Shown: positions 7,866 through 16,208 of the stretch, piece after piece | Position numbering within the stretch: position 1 is the stretch's first letter | How the letters are laid out: each line of letters begins with the position of its first letter | DNA from: Bacillus siamensis KCTC 13613 | GTDB taxonomy: Bacteria; Bacillota; Bacilli; Bacillales; Bacillaceae | Direction of reading: 5' to 3' | Assembly: GCF_000262045.1 (NCBI RefSeq) | Contig: NZ_AJVF01000013.1 | Span: forward strand, 310,001-374,000 | DNA length: 64,000 nucleotides | The notes under the pieces: model-generated | Told to the model about the DNA's origin: nothing | Seen by the model: the letters and a program-made list of their open reading frames with translations, nothing else | The model's database searches: none | Position numbers and translations under genes: made by a program

Positions 7866-9482
7866 CTAATCCTCGTCCAGCCAGCTTCGAAGCAATTTTG
7901 CAAAGTCTTCCGGTTTTTCTTTAGCCATTTTTTCAAGCTGTTTTCGTCTGACTGTTTCTTCCGTTTCATTTTTCTCTTCGTTGATATCAGGCAATCGAAC
8001 CGGCTCCGGCGCCGTTTCATATTCGTATTCTTCATACTCATCCTCTTGAGAGCGTTTCTTTCTGATGAGGAGAATAATAAGCAGAATAATGGCTGCAAGC
8101 AGCACCCCGCCTGTAATGTATACCCAGATCGGGAGACCTGAAGATTGTGCCGAATTTGTGTTCAGGCTTGTTTTTCCGTCAAACGGCTGTACGGAGACAA
8201 CGATTTTATTGTTAATATCATTGGCCGTCAGGTTTTGATTTTGCGTTTCATTTTTATCAAGGGACGTTCTGACAACCGTTCCTAAAATCTTCTGTATATC
8301 AGCCTGTCTCTGCGCTGATAATGAGGCGGCATTTTTCGGATTCGGCGGTTCCACCATGACCTGAATGCCTAAATCACGCACTTTATACGGGCTTTCTGCG
8401 ATTTCTTTATGAATGCGGTTGACTTCATAGTTGATTTTATTGCTGCTTTTTTCGTAGTCTCCGCTGTTTGAACCGTCATTTGCTCCTGCATATTTAGTGT
8501 TCGCGGTGTCATTGCTGCCCGTTCCGGCTGTTCCGCCGTTGGCCGCGCCGTCGCCTTTATACGTTTCCGCAACTTTTTCGGCGCTTACCGCTATGCCTTC
8601 CATGTTATCTTTATCGACAGGCTCGACTATGTCTTCAGTGCGTTTTTCTTTCGTGAAGTCAATATCTGCCGTAACCGAAACCACGACTTTATCCTGCCCC
8701 ATCATTGTGCCGAGCAGTGATTGGACATGTTTTTGAATATCCTTTTCGACCTGCGACTTAATCCCTTGCTGAGAAGCATAACTGTCAGAAACGGACCCTG
8801 CGCCGCTGTCGCTTTTGTCATAATATGTAGAATTTTGATCCATTATGACGATATTATCTTCTTTTAAGTTCGGGACGCTTTTAGAAACGAGATGGTACAG
8901 CCCGTTGATCTGGCTTTGATCAAGCGAGTAGCCCGGTTTAATCTGCAAAACGATCGATGCGGATGCTTCCGGCTGACCTTCACCGACAAACACGGCTTCT
9001 TTCGGCATATTGATCATGACCTTCGAGCTTTTAATACCGTCCATTTCATTTATCAGGTTTGACAATTCAGTCTGAGTCGCCTCAACCTTTAAAACGTCAA
9101 ACTCATTATCTGTCAGGCCGAAGCCCGCATTCTGTCCGAAAAATGAATAATCAATTGAACCCGTTTTCGGCAGGCCTTCCGCGGCAAGCTGCACTTTAAG
9201 CGAATCCACTTGGCTCTCAGGAACCTTAATGACCGTGCCGCCGTCAGCAAGTTCAGAAGACACCTTTTTCGTATCGAGCTCTTCTTTAATCTTCCCCGCT
9301 TCTTCCGCGGACAAATCTTTATAAAGAGGCACCATCTTTTCAGACGAAGTAAAAATAATAACGACGATGAGTAAAATAATAAATGCGGCCAAGCCGCTTA
9401 CCATGAGTATCTTCTGTGTTTTTGATCTGTTATTCCAAAACGCTGCCGTTTTGGTTTTCATTTGCGTTAGAGTACGATTCAT
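7866..9482 (-). CDS. fliF: FliF, flagellar MS-ring protein
   Basis: 538 aa. FliF builds the membrane MS ring on which the basal body and C ring assemble. Two membrane segments are visible: about residues 25-44 and about 446-468. The periplasmic-type ring-building motifs lie between them, with a low-complexity Gly/Asn/Thr/Ser-rich stretch at about 305-340. The cytoplasmic C-terminal tail (AKLLRSWLDED) is the FliG-binding peptide. The gene follows fliE by about 42 nt and precedes fliG. Confidence 0.97.
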   Translation of the reverse strand: MNRTLTQMKTKTAAFWNNRSKTQKILMVSGLAAFIILLIVVIIFTSSEKMVPLYKDLSAEEAGKIKEELDTKKVSSELADGGTVIKVPESQVDSLKVQLAAEGLPKTGSIDYSFFGQNAGFGLTDNEFDVLKVEATQTELSNLINEMDGIKSSKVMINMPKEAVFVGEGQPEASASIVLQIKPGYSLDQSQINGLYHLVSKSVPNLKEDNIVIMDQNSTYYDKSDSGAGSVSDSYASQQGIKSQVEKDIQKHVQSLLGTMMGQDKVVVSVTADIDFTKEKRTEDIVEPVDKDNMEGIAVSAEKVAETYKGDGAANGGTAGTGSNDTANTKYAGANDGSNSGDYEKSSNKINYEVNRIHKEIAESPYKVRDLGIQVMVEPPNPKNAASLSAQRQADIQKILGTVVRTSLDKNETQNQNLTANDINNKIVVSVQPFDGKTSLNTNSAQSSGLPIWVYITGGVLLAAIILLIILLIRKKRSQEDEYEEYEYETAPEPVRLPDINEEKNETEETVRRKQLEKMAKEKPEDFAKLLRSWLDED

Positions 9483-9524
9483 GTTAACCCCCGGTCATTC
9501 CAGTCATTCTCTTTCATCTGACCA

Positions 9525-9845
9525 CTACATCTGCATTCTCATGATTTCCTGATAGGCTTCCACAGCTTTATTGCGGAATTCGGTAGCGGCCGTCAGAGAA
9601 ATATTTGCTTTTTGAGCAGCGATCATGACCTCGTCAAGGTTTACATCCTTTCCTGCAGCCAGTTTGTTCGTTATTTGGTCAGATTGCACTTGCGACTCAT
9701 TTAACGAATCAATCGAGTTTTTTAAAAGCTCCGAAAAGCTTGTTTGATTTGAAGAATCAGTTTTTTGAGCTTGATTTAATTGATTCGTTACGTTTTGAGT
9801 GTTTTGGGTTTGTTGAAGCTGAAAAGGAGTAATAGCGTTAACCAC
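9525..9845 (-). CDS. fliE: FliE, MS ring-rod junction protein
   Basis: 106 aa. FliE joins the rod to the MS ring. The sequence has a polar, Q/N-rich N-terminus and the conserved FliE C-terminus (LDEVMIAAQKANISLTAATE and AYQEIMRMQM). The start is GTG at 9845-9843, preceded by AGGTGATG at moderate spacing. It lies 10 nt after flgC. Confidence 0.95.
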   Translation of the reverse strand: MVNAITPFQLQQTQNTQNVTNQLNQAQKTDSSNQTSFSELLKNSIDSLNESQVQSDQITNKLAAGKDVNLDEVMIAAQKANISLTAATEFRNKAVEAYQEIMRMQM

Positions 9846-9855
9846 TTACATCACC

Positions 9856-10308
9856 TTACTTTCCGATTTCTAAAGCCTTTAAAAGCATGCCTTTGGAGGC
9901 GTTCAATGCCGTCACGTTTGCTTCATATGATCTCGTGCTGCTGACAAGATCCACCATTTCCTTTAATGGATCTACATTAGGTTTTTGTACATATCCGTCT
10001 TTATTCGCATCGGGATTTTCCGGATCGTAAACAAGATTAAAAGCGGATGGGTCTTCCGTAATCGAAGATACCTTTACGCCATTTCCGGCGTTTCCGATTC
10101 CGTTCATCTTGGAATTTAAAAGGGACGAAAATGATTCGCCTCCGGATTGGAGAGAAACCAGCTTTCTTCTGTAAGGCACCCACTCGCCATTGACCTGCTT
10201 CGCTCTCGTTGTGTCCATATTGGCCAGGTTGGACGATACGACGTCCATCCGGACACGCTGTGCAGTTAAAGCAGACCCAGAAATATTTAAGCTTTGAAAG
10301 CCACTCAT
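9856..10308 (-). CDS. flgC: FlgC, flagellar proximal rod protein
   Basis: 150 aa. FlgC is a proximal rod subunit. The rod-family N-terminal motif is visible at residues 10-35 (GSALTAQRVRMDVVSSNLANM), and the C-terminal helix SSTRSYEANVTALNASKGML matches FlgC. The ATG overlaps the flgB stop in a TAATG arrangement (1 nt overlap), implying coupling with flgB. Confidence 0.96.
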   Translation of the reverse strand: MSGFQSLNISGSALTAQRVRMDVVSSNLANMDTTRAKQVNGEWVPYRRKLVSLQSGGESFSSLLNSKMNGIGNAGNGVKVSSITEDPSAFNLVYDPENPDANKDGYVQKPNVDPLKEMVDLVSSTRSYEANVTALNASKGMLLKALEIGK

Positions 10309-10697
10309 TATTTTCCTCCTGTCAAGACTGTTTTCAGGGAATTGAATTTGCCGCTCATTCTTTCAACCAAAGCCTGATAATTAATTTGGTTTTCGGCTAA
10401 ATCTGTCATTTCTTTGTCGATATCGACATTGTTTCCGTTTTGCTGGTACGATGTGTCACCGCTGGACACGATGGAATAATCGTCCCCCGAATCCGTAAAG
10501 TCAACGTGTCGATAGTCGGTTTTTACAGCCTCAAGATTGGATGTTTCCTGATCTAACAAATTTCGGAAAGAGACTTTTTTTGCCTTATAGTTCGGTGTAT
10601 CTATATTGGCGATATTATTAGTTAAGACTTTTTGCTTAATGTCCGCTCTCCCCAAGGCATTCTCAAGATTTTGTATAGTTCCAGAAAATAAGTCCAA
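10308..10697 (-). CDS. flgB: FlgB, flagellar proximal rod protein, first gene of fla/che
   Basis: 129 aa from TTG at 10697-10695. An in-frame GTG two codons upstream (10703) is possible, but GGAGGT at 10711-10706 leaves only 2 nt to the GTG and 8 nt to the TTG, so I chose TTG; this also gives the family length I recall (129 aa). The rod motif NNIANIDTPNYKAKKV lies at about residues 26-41. This is the first gene of the long fla/che operon; the region upstream to 11051 carries its promoters. Confidence 0.93.
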   Translation of the reverse strand: MDLFSGTIQNLENALGRADIKQKVLTNNIANIDTPNYKAKKVSFRNLLDQETSNLEAVKTDYRHVDFTDSGDDYSIVSSGDTSYQQNGNNVDIDKEMTDLAENQINYQALVERMSGKFNSLKTVLTGGK

Positions 10698-10711
10698 ATC
10701 CACTTACCTCC

Positions 10712-11010
10712 ATTTCAGATATTTTTCTCCTAAAAATCCTTGTCGAGAATTGTAAAACCATATGCTTATTGTAAGAAATAACAGGCTTAAAGTCTATGAA
10801 GTTAGGCTAAAAAAAAGTGCTCATTTGTATCTATTTTGCACATAGGTATTAAGTCCTAGAGTATTTGGACTACAAGCTTTTGGTTAATATAAGACTGAAA
10901 ATAGCTGAATTTCTGTATCTTCCCCTTTTTCTCACACAGCAAGATGGATTATCTCAGATCAGATTCCAATAATCAACTTTAAACTCCAACTTTTCACCTA
11001 TTGTCCATAA
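10712..11010 (-). promoter_or_regulatory. fla/che operon control region (about 300 bp without a gene)
   Basis: AT-rich gap between the codY terminator and flgB. On the minus strand a SigmaA-like promoter can be read: -35 TAGACT, 17-bp spacer, -10 TACAAT, the -10 lying about 75 nt upstream of flgB. A weak SigmaD-like match (TAAA, 14-nt spacer, TCTGATCT, 5/8 for the -10) lies farther upstream near 10960-10985. In B. subtilis this region is controlled by SigmaA, SigmaD, CodY and DegU/SwrA; I see no strong CodY box here, only a half-match (TATTTTCAG) near 10895. No ORF is supported in this stretch. Confidence 0.6.
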
Positions 11011-11048
11011 AAAAAAGCAGGATCCCCACTTTTAGGGATCCTGCTTTT
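11011..11048 (-). terminator. Intrinsic terminator after codY
   Basis: Starts a few nt after the codY stop. Stem arms AAAAGCAGGATCC and GGATCCTGCTTTT with a short loop, followed on the minus strand by a run of six T. It separates the codV-codY operon from fla/che. Confidence 0.93.
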
Positions 11049-11051
11049 GGA

Positions 11052-11831
11052 TTAATGAGATTTTAGGTTTTCCAATTCAATAAGGAATTTATTGTTCAGA
11101 ACTTTAATGTAAGTCCCCTTCATTCCAAGTGATCTGGATTCAATAACGCCGGCGCTTTCGAGCTTTCTCAGCGCGTTAACGATGACTGAACGGGTAATGC
11201 CTACACGGTCGGCAATCTTACTTGCCACAAGCAAGCCTTCGTTTCCGTCAAGCTCTTCAAAGATATGCTCAATTGCTTCAAGTTCACTGTAAGACAAAGA
11301 ACTGATCGCCATTTGAACAACTGCTTTGCTTCGCGCTTCTTCTTCGATCTCTTCTGCTTTTTCTCTTAAAATCTCCATTCCTACAACAGTTGCTCCGTAT
11401 TCAGCAAGAATGAGATCATCATCTTCAAATTGGTCCTGCAGACGGGACAGAATCAATGTGCCCAGGCGCTCTCCTCCGCCGATAATCGGCACAATCGTCG
11501 TTAAGCCCGCTTGGAACAGGTCTCTGTTTTCAACAGGAAAAGCCGTATATTCGCTGTTGATATCAAGGTTTGAAGATGTCTCCGGAACGTTGAAAAGGTT
11601 TTTCGTGTACTCTTCCGGGAATTGGCGGTCTTCAAGCATTTTTTTCATGCGGTCATTTTCGATCTGCTGATTAATAGAGTAGCCCAAAAGCTTTCCTCTG
11701 CGGCTGACGACGAAAATATTAGAATCGATGACGTCGCGAAGCGTTTCTGCCATTTCTTTAAAGTTTACGGGTTTGCCTGCCGCAGCCTGCAGCATGCTGT
11801 TAATAATTCGTGTTTTTTGTAGTAAAGCCAT
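11052..11831 (-). CDS. codY: CodY, GTP/branched-chain amino acid-sensing global repressor
   Basis: 259 aa. CodY represses stationary-phase, amino acid and motility genes when isoleucine/valine/leucine and GTP are abundant. The N-terminal GAF-type ligand domain covers about residues 1-155 and the C-terminal winged helix-turn-helix has its HTH at about 203-222 ([20 protein letters not shown]). It is last in the codV-clpQ-clpY-codY operon, with 37 nt to clpY, and is closed by a strong terminator. It lies directly ahead of the fla/che operon, one of its known targets in B. subtilis. A CodY-box-like sequence overlaps the clpY stop upstream. Confidence 0.99.
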   Translation of the reverse strand: MALLQKTRIINSMLQAAAGKPVNFKEMAETLRDVIDSNIFVVSRRGKLLGYSINQQIENDRMKKMLEDRQFPEEYTKNLFNVPETSSNLDINSEYTAFPVENRDLFQAGLTTIVPIIGGGERLGTLILSRLQDQFEDDDLILAEYGATVVGMEILREKAEEIEEEARSKAVVQMAISSLSYSELEAIEHIFEELDGNEGLLVASKIADRVGITRSVIVNALRKLESAGVIESRSLGMKGTYIKVLNNKFLIELENLKSH

Positions 11832-11863
11832 GTTAAATAATCCTCCTAGAATTCCTGTTATTA

Positions 11864-11878
11864 AATTTTCACAATATA
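11864..11878 (-). promoter_or_regulatory. CodY-box-like sequence upstream of codY
   Basis: Minus-strand TATATTGTGAAAATT matches the 15-bp CodY consensus AATTTTCWGAAAATT at 12 positions. It overlaps the clpY stop codon and lies about 33 nt before the codY start. Possible autoregulatory site; sequence match only. Confidence 0.4.
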
Positions 11879-13272
11879 AATTGACTTAGATCTTTGTTAT
11901 TTGCAATCGATCCGAGCTTTTCTTCAACGTATTGCGGCGTGATGGCGACTTTTTCCATCGTCACGTCCGGCGCTTCAAACGACAGGTCCTCCAAGAGACG
12001 TTCCAATATCGTGTGAAGCCTTCTTGCTCCGATGTTGTCCGTATCCTGATTCACATGATAAGCCACTTCGGCGATCTTACGAATAGCTTCGTCAGAAAAT
12101 TCAAGAGATATACCTTCTGTCTGCAATAAAGCCTGATATTGTTTTAACAGCGCATTATCAGGTTCGACGAGAATTTTCACAAAATCATCCACCGTCAGCT
12201 TGCTCAGTTCTACACGTATCGGAAAGCGCCCCTGCAGCTCCGGAATCAGATCAGACGGTTTGGCCATATGGAATGCCCCGGCGGCTATAAACAGCACGTG
12301 GTCGGTTTTGACGGAGCCGTATTTCGTGACGACGGTCGAGCCTTCGACAATCGGAAGGATATCCCTTTGGACGCCCTCTCTCGAGACATCGGCCGAGGAA
12401 GAAGCCCCTCCGTTTTTTGCGATTTTATCTATTTCGTCAATAAAGATGATGCCGCCCTCTTCAGCTCTTAACACGGCTTCCTGGCTGACTTCATCCATAT
12501 CGATTAATTTGCTTGCCTCTTCATTGGTCAGAACCTTTCTTGCCTCTCTGACCGTCATTTTGCGGCGTTTCTTCTTTTTAGGCATCAGATTGCTCAGCGC
12601 ATCCTGCATATTCATGCCCATCTGCTCCATGCCGGAGCCTTGCAGCATGTCAAACATCGACGGCTGCTGCTCTTCCACCTCTACGGAGACGTAATGGTCT
12701 TCGAGCTCTCCCAATGCGAGCTGATGCGCCATGCGCTTTCTTTTCTCTTCAAGGCTCGCTTCTTCCTGCTGATCGCTTTCATCATCGCTTGACGGCTGGC
12801 TTCCTCCGAAAAGCATTTCAAATGGATTTTTCACACCCGCTTGTTTTTTCTTTCCCGGAACGAGAAGCCGCACAATGCGTTTGTTTGCATTTTCTTCAGC
12901 CTGTTCTTTCACTTCGCTGATTTTTTCTTCTTTAATGAGCCGCACGGATGTCTCAACAAGGTCTCTGACCATTGATTCGACATCTCTGCCTACATAGCCG
13001 ACTTCTGTAAATTTTGTCGCTTCAATTTTTATAAATGGCGCACCGGTAAGCTTGGCGATCCGTCTGGCGATTTCTGTTTTCCCCACCCCTGTCGGACCCA
13101 TCATCAGGATGTTTTTGGGAACGATCTCATCTCTCAGTTTTTCATCAAGAAGACTTCTGCGATAGCGGTTTCTTAATGCCACGGCGACAGCTTTTTTCGC
13201 ATCCTGCTGTCCTACAATGTATTGATCCAACCGATCTACGATTTGTCTCGGTGTTAACGGTTTGTTTTCCAT
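11869..13272 (-). CDS. clpY: ClpY/HslU, ATPase subunit of the ClpYQ protease
   Basis: 467 aa from ATG 13272-13270; the longer open frame upstream overlaps the clpQ end and lacks the family start [23 protein letters not shown]+ unfoldase that feeds the ClpQ protease. Walker A GPTGVGKT at residues 59-66, Walker B with [12 protein letters not shown] near 250, an I-domain insertion rich in charged residues at about 110-240, and the HslU C-terminal tail ending DLSQFIL that docks into the protease. Follows clpQ by 16 nt. Confidence 0.97.
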   Translation of the reverse strand: MENKPLTPRQIVDRLDQYIVGQQDAKKAVAVALRNRYRRSLLDEKLRDEIVPKNILMMGPTGVGKTEIARRIAKLTGAPFIKIEATKFTEVGYVGRDVESMVRDLVETSVRLIKEEKISEVKEQAEENANKRIVRLLVPGKKKQAGVKNPFEMLFGGSQPSSDDESDQQEEASLEEKRKRMAHQLALGELEDHYVSVEVEEQQPSMFDMLQGSGMEQMGMNMQDALSNLMPKKKKRRKMTVREARKVLTNEEASKLIDMDEVSQEAVLRAEEGGIIFIDEIDKIAKNGGASSSADVSREGVQRDILPIVEGSTVVTKYGSVKTDHVLFIAAGAFHMAKPSDLIPELQGRFPIRVELSKLTVDDFVKILVEPDNALLKQYQALLQTEGISLEFSDEAIRKIAEVAYHVNQDTDNIGARRLHTILERLLEDLSFEAPDVTMEKVAITPQYVEEKLGSIANNKDLSQFIL

Positions 13273-13288
13273 GCGCCTCAAGTCCTTT

Positions 13289-13834
13289 CTATTCAAGTTC
13301 TTCCAAAATGATCTGATCGTTTGTGTACACACAAATCTCGCCTGCGATTTTCAAAGCGGCTTTTGCAATTTCTTTGGCGGACAGGTTTTCTCCGGCATAA
13401 GTTTTCAGCGCTCTTCCTGCTGACAGGGCGTAGTTTCCTCCGGAGCCGATTGCCAAAACGCCGTCATCCGGCTCAATCACTTCACCTGTTCCCGATACGA
13501 GAAGCAAGGTATCCTGGTTCATGACAATCAGCATCGCTTCCAGCTTGCGCAGCACTTTATCGCTGCGCCATTCTTTCGCAAGCTCAACCGACGCACGTTT
13601 TAAATTGCCATTGTATTCTTCAAGCTTCGCCTCAAACATTTCAAAAAGTGTGAAAGCGTCTGCAACAGATCCCGCGAAGCCGGCCAGAACCTTTCCGTTA
13701 AACAGCTTTCTCACTTTTCTCGCAGTATGTTTCATGACTACAGCCTGACCGAATGTGACCTGGCCGTCTCCTGACATAGCGCTTTTTCCTTTATGCTGGA
13801 CGGCAAAAATCGTTGTCGCATGAAAAGATGACAT
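13289..13834 (-). CDS. clpQ: ClpQ/HslV, peptidase subunit of ClpYQ (N-terminal serine type)
   Basis: 181 aa. Proteasome-beta-like peptidase that forms double hexamers with ClpY. The product begins [16 protein letters not shown]. In most bacteria HslV is processed to an N-terminal threonine (TTI motif near the start), whereas the B. subtilis form (CodW) has been reported to use an N-terminal serine. The start ATG is preceded by AAAGGAGG at good spacing, so the extension MSSFHA is genuinely translated. Sits between codV and clpY; spacings 15 and 16 nt indicate one operon. Confidence 0.97.
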   Translation of the reverse strand: MSSFHATTIFAVQHKGKSAMSGDGQVTFGQAVVMKHTARKVRKLFNGKVLAGFAGSVADAFTLFEMFEAKLEEYNGNLKRASVELAKEWRSDKVLRKLEAMLIVMNQDTLLLVSGTGEVIEPDDGVLAIGSGGNYALSAGRALKTYAGENLSAKEIAKAALKIAGEICVYTNDQIILEELE

Positions 13835-13849
13835 GAGAAGGGCCTCCTT

Positions 13850-14767
13850 TTAATTTTCTTTAAAAGCTCTCGGATGGTGGGACATATATGTGTTTCTCAG
13901 CATTTCCTTCGATACATGCGTGTATATCTGCGTGGAAGACAGATTAGAATGGCCCAAAAGCTCCTGGACGCTTCTTAAGTCAGCCCCTTCATTCAGCAGA
14001 TGAGTCGCAAACGTATGCCGAAGCATATGCGGGTGTATATGTAAAGTGCCGGATGCCTTTTTTACAAGCCCGCTTAAAATATACCGGATGCCTCTGGCGG
14101 TAAGCGGACCGCCTCTTTGATTGACAAACAGCAAATCATGAGGCTCTTTTGCTTTTTCAAGCAGGCACTGCCTTCCGCTATTGATATACAGCTCCAGCGC
14201 ATCACGGGCATATGAGCCGAACGGGATGTAGCGCTGCTTCCTGCCTTTCCCGTGAACGAGCACCGTATCCATAGATAAGTCAAGATCGCCGACAGTGAGC
14301 GTACAGCACTCACTGACCCTCATTCCGGTCGCATATAGAAGCTCAAGCAAGGCCTGATCGCGCATCCCTGACGGCTTGCTTCTGTCTGAAACAGCGAATA
14401 GTTCCTCAAGTTCTTTTTCATAAAGAAACTTCGGAATCCGTTTTTCTTGTTTCGGCAGATGAACAAGCTGAAACGGATTCTCTTCAACAAGCTTTTCCCT
14501 CATCAAAAATTTATAGAAGCTTCTCAAAGCTGAAATCTTCTTGCTGATTGTTTTTCTTGACAGGCCTTTTTCATAAGCTTCTGTCAAAAATATTCTCACA
14601 TCATGATATGCAGCTTCTTTCAATCCATTTATATTTTGAGCATGCAGAAACATCCCAAATTCTTCAATCGAATTAACATAATTCACAATAGTATATTGTG
14701 AATAATTTTTTTCAATTTGTAAATATTCAACGAATAACTTTAAAAAAAAGTTAACATTCTCCGCCAT
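13850..14767 (-). CDS. codV: CodV/XerC-type tyrosine recombinase
   Basis: 305 aa from ATG 14767-14765; the open frame 17 codons longer lacks the family start. Tyrosine recombinase that, with RipX, resolves chromosome dimers at dif. The N-terminal SAM-like domain covers about residues 5-95. Catalytic residues visible: R150 (ATGMRVSE), K174, H247, R250 (HMLRHTFATH), H273 (LGHSNLSST) and Y282 (IYTH). First gene of the codV-clpQ-clpY-codY operon. A perfect 10-bp inverted repeat lies within codons for residues 25-32. Confidence 0.96.
   Translation of the reverse strand: MAENVNFFLKLFVEYLQIEKNYSQYTIVNYVNSIEEFGMFLHAQNINGLKEAAYHDVRIFLTEAYEKGLSRKTISKKISALRSFYKFLMREKLVEENPFQLVHLPKQEKRIPKFLYEKELEELFAVSDRSKPSGMRDQALLELLYATGMRVSECCTLTVGDLDLSMDTVLVHGKGRKQRYIPFGSYARDALELYINSGRQCLLEKAKEPHDLLFVNQRGGPLTARGIRYILSGLVKKASGTLHIHPHMLRHTFATHLLNEGADLRSVQELLGHSNLSSTQIYTHVSKEMLRNTYMSHHPRAFKEN
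14681..14703 (+). repeat. Perfect inverted repeat in the codV 5' coding region
   Basis: Arms ATTCACAATA (14681-14690) and TATTGTGAAT (14694-14703), 3-nt spacer. On the plus strand it is followed by AATAA and seven T, so antisense transcripts would meet a terminator-like structure. On the sense strand it sits early in the codV message. Confidence 0.6.
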
Positions 14768-14836
14768 TATTATGACCTTCCTCTCCGAAGGGCTTTTAAA
14801 TGGTATCATATAATGCATTGAAGTTGCAATGAAAAG
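14768..14836 (-). promoter_or_regulatory. Region between trmFO and codV with a candidate -10
   Basis: The minus strand carries TATGAT (5/6 match to TATAAT) about 45 nt before codV, but no convincing -35 at 16-18 nt. The codV operon promoter is expected here. No terminator hairpin is seen after trmFO. Confidence 0.35.
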
Positions 14837-16144
14837 CTATATCGTTTTCGAAATAGTTTGAATAGTTTCAATTGCGCGTTTAGCGTATTCTTCATTTCGT
14901 TCTTTTTTGTTTTTAATTTTAACGGGCAGTTCTTTTAACAGCCCAAAGTTTGCGTTCATCGGCTGGAAGTTCTTCTGGTTCGTCGTCGTAATGTAATGAG
15001 CCATGCTTCCGATCGCCGTCTCCTGAGGGAATGTCACAAGGTCCTGACCGAGCACAAGTTTGGCCGCATTGATTCCCGCCACAAGGCCTGAAGCAGCAGA
15101 TTCAACATAACCTTCTACGCCGGTCATTTGGCCTGCGAAGAACAGGTCGTTCCGCTGTTTAAATTGATATGTCGGATTCAAGAGGCTAGGCGAGTTGATA
15201 AATGTGTTTCTGTGCATGACGCCGTATCTGACGATGTCAACATTTTCAAGTCCGGGGATCAGTTTAAGCACTTCTTTTTGGTCTCCCCATTTTAAATGTG
15301 TCTGAAAACCTACAATATTATATAGCGTTCCTGCCGCGTCATCCTGTCTGAGCTGCACGACTGCATAAGGCCGCTTGCCTGTTTTAGGATCTTCCAGCCC
15401 GACCGGTTTCATCGGTCCGAACAGCATCGTTTTCTTGCCTCTTTTCGCCATGACTTCAATCGGCATGCAGCCTTCAAAGAAAATTTCTTTCTCGAATTCT
15501 TTTAACGGAACCGTCTCAGCCGTCGTCAGCGCTTCATAGAAACGGTCAAACTCTTCTTCTGTCATCGGGCAGTTTAAGTATGCCGCTTCTCCCTTGTCAT
15601 AACGGGATTTTAAGTAGACTTTATCCATATCAAGGCTGTCTTTTTCAACAATCGGCGCCGCCGCGTCATAAAAATACAGGTACTCTTCTCCGGTGAGTTC
15701 TTTCAGCTGCTGTGAAAGCGATTCTGACGTAAGCGGTCCGGTCGCAATAACTGTCGGGCCTTCCGGAATCTCTGTTACTTCCTCAGTAAGTACCGTTACG
15801 TTCGGATGGTTTTTCACGAGATCCGTCACGCTTTGCGCAAATTCATGACGGTCAACGGCAAGCGCTCCCCCTGCCGGAACCGAACATTTATCAGCAGATT
15901 GAATGATTGCTGAGTCAAGCGCCCGCATTTCTTCCTTTAATACACCTACCGCATTGGCAAGCGTATTTGAACGGAGGGAGTTGCTGCATACCAGTTCGGC
16001 AAATTTATCAGTGTGATGGGCTGCCGTCTGCTTTACGGGCCGCATTTCATATAGTTTTACTTGAATTCCTCGTTTTGCAAGCTGCCATGCTGCTTCACTT
16101 CCGGCAAGGCCTGCTCCGATTACATTAACTGTTTGCTGGTTCAT
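14837..16144 (-). CDS. trmFO: TrmFO, folate/FAD-dependent tRNA (uracil-54-C5) methyltransferase
   Basis: 435 aa. Makes ribothymidine at position 54 of tRNA using methylene-tetrahydrofolate and FADH2; formerly Gid. The FAD-binding Rossmann motif [14 protein letters not shown] lies at residues 10-23, and conserved blocks [11 protein letters not shown] (near 50) and [18 protein letters not shown] (near 340) identify TrmFO rather than GidA. Lies downstream of topA behind a terminator and ahead of codV. Confidence 0.96.
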   Translation of the reverse strand: MNQQTVNVIGAGLAGSEAAWQLAKRGIQVKLYEMRPVKQTAAHHTDKFAELVCSNSLRSNTLANAVGVLKEEMRALDSAIIQSADKCSVPAGGALAVDRHEFAQSVTDLVKNHPNVTVLTEEVTEIPEGPTVIATGPLTSESLSQQLKELTGEEYLYFYDAAAPIVEKDSLDMDKVYLKSRYDKGEAAYLNCPMTEEEFDRFYEALTTAETVPLKEFEKEIFFEGCMPIEVMAKRGKKTMLFGPMKPVGLEDPKTGKRPYAVVQLRQDDAAGTLYNIVGFQTHLKWGDQKEVLKLIPGLENVDIVRYGVMHRNTFINSPSLLNPTYQFKQRNDLFFAGQMTGVEGYVESAASGLVAGINAAKLVLGQDLVTFPQETAIGSMAHYITTTNQKNFQPMNANFGLLKELPVKIKNKKERNEEYAKRAIETIQTISKTI

Positions 16145-16177
16145 TTCTTTTCATCTCCTGTTGTTTGTTACTTCCAC

Positions 16178-16208
16178 ACAAAGAAGGTGAGCAAGGCTCT
16201 GCTCACCG
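16178..16208 (-). terminator. Intrinsic terminator after topA
   Basis: Just after the topA TAG: stem GGTGAGCA / TGCTCACC with a 6-nt loop, then TTCTTTGTGT on the minus strand. T-tract is interrupted, so strength may be moderate. Confidence 0.75.

Noticed and set aside
7796-8098. 100-codon minus-strand frame across the fliF-fliG junction
   Set aside because: Overlaps the FliF C-terminal FliG-binding tail and the fliG start in another frame; highly basic composition with no family.
10712-10740. ATTTTT..AAAAAT inverted repeat near flgB as a CodY box
   Set aside because: The 5-nt gap and only 9 matches to the 15-bp consensus make it no better than chance in AT-rich sequence.
12200-12694. 164-codon open frame on the plus strand
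   Set aside because: Antisense to the clpY ATPase domain; shadow.
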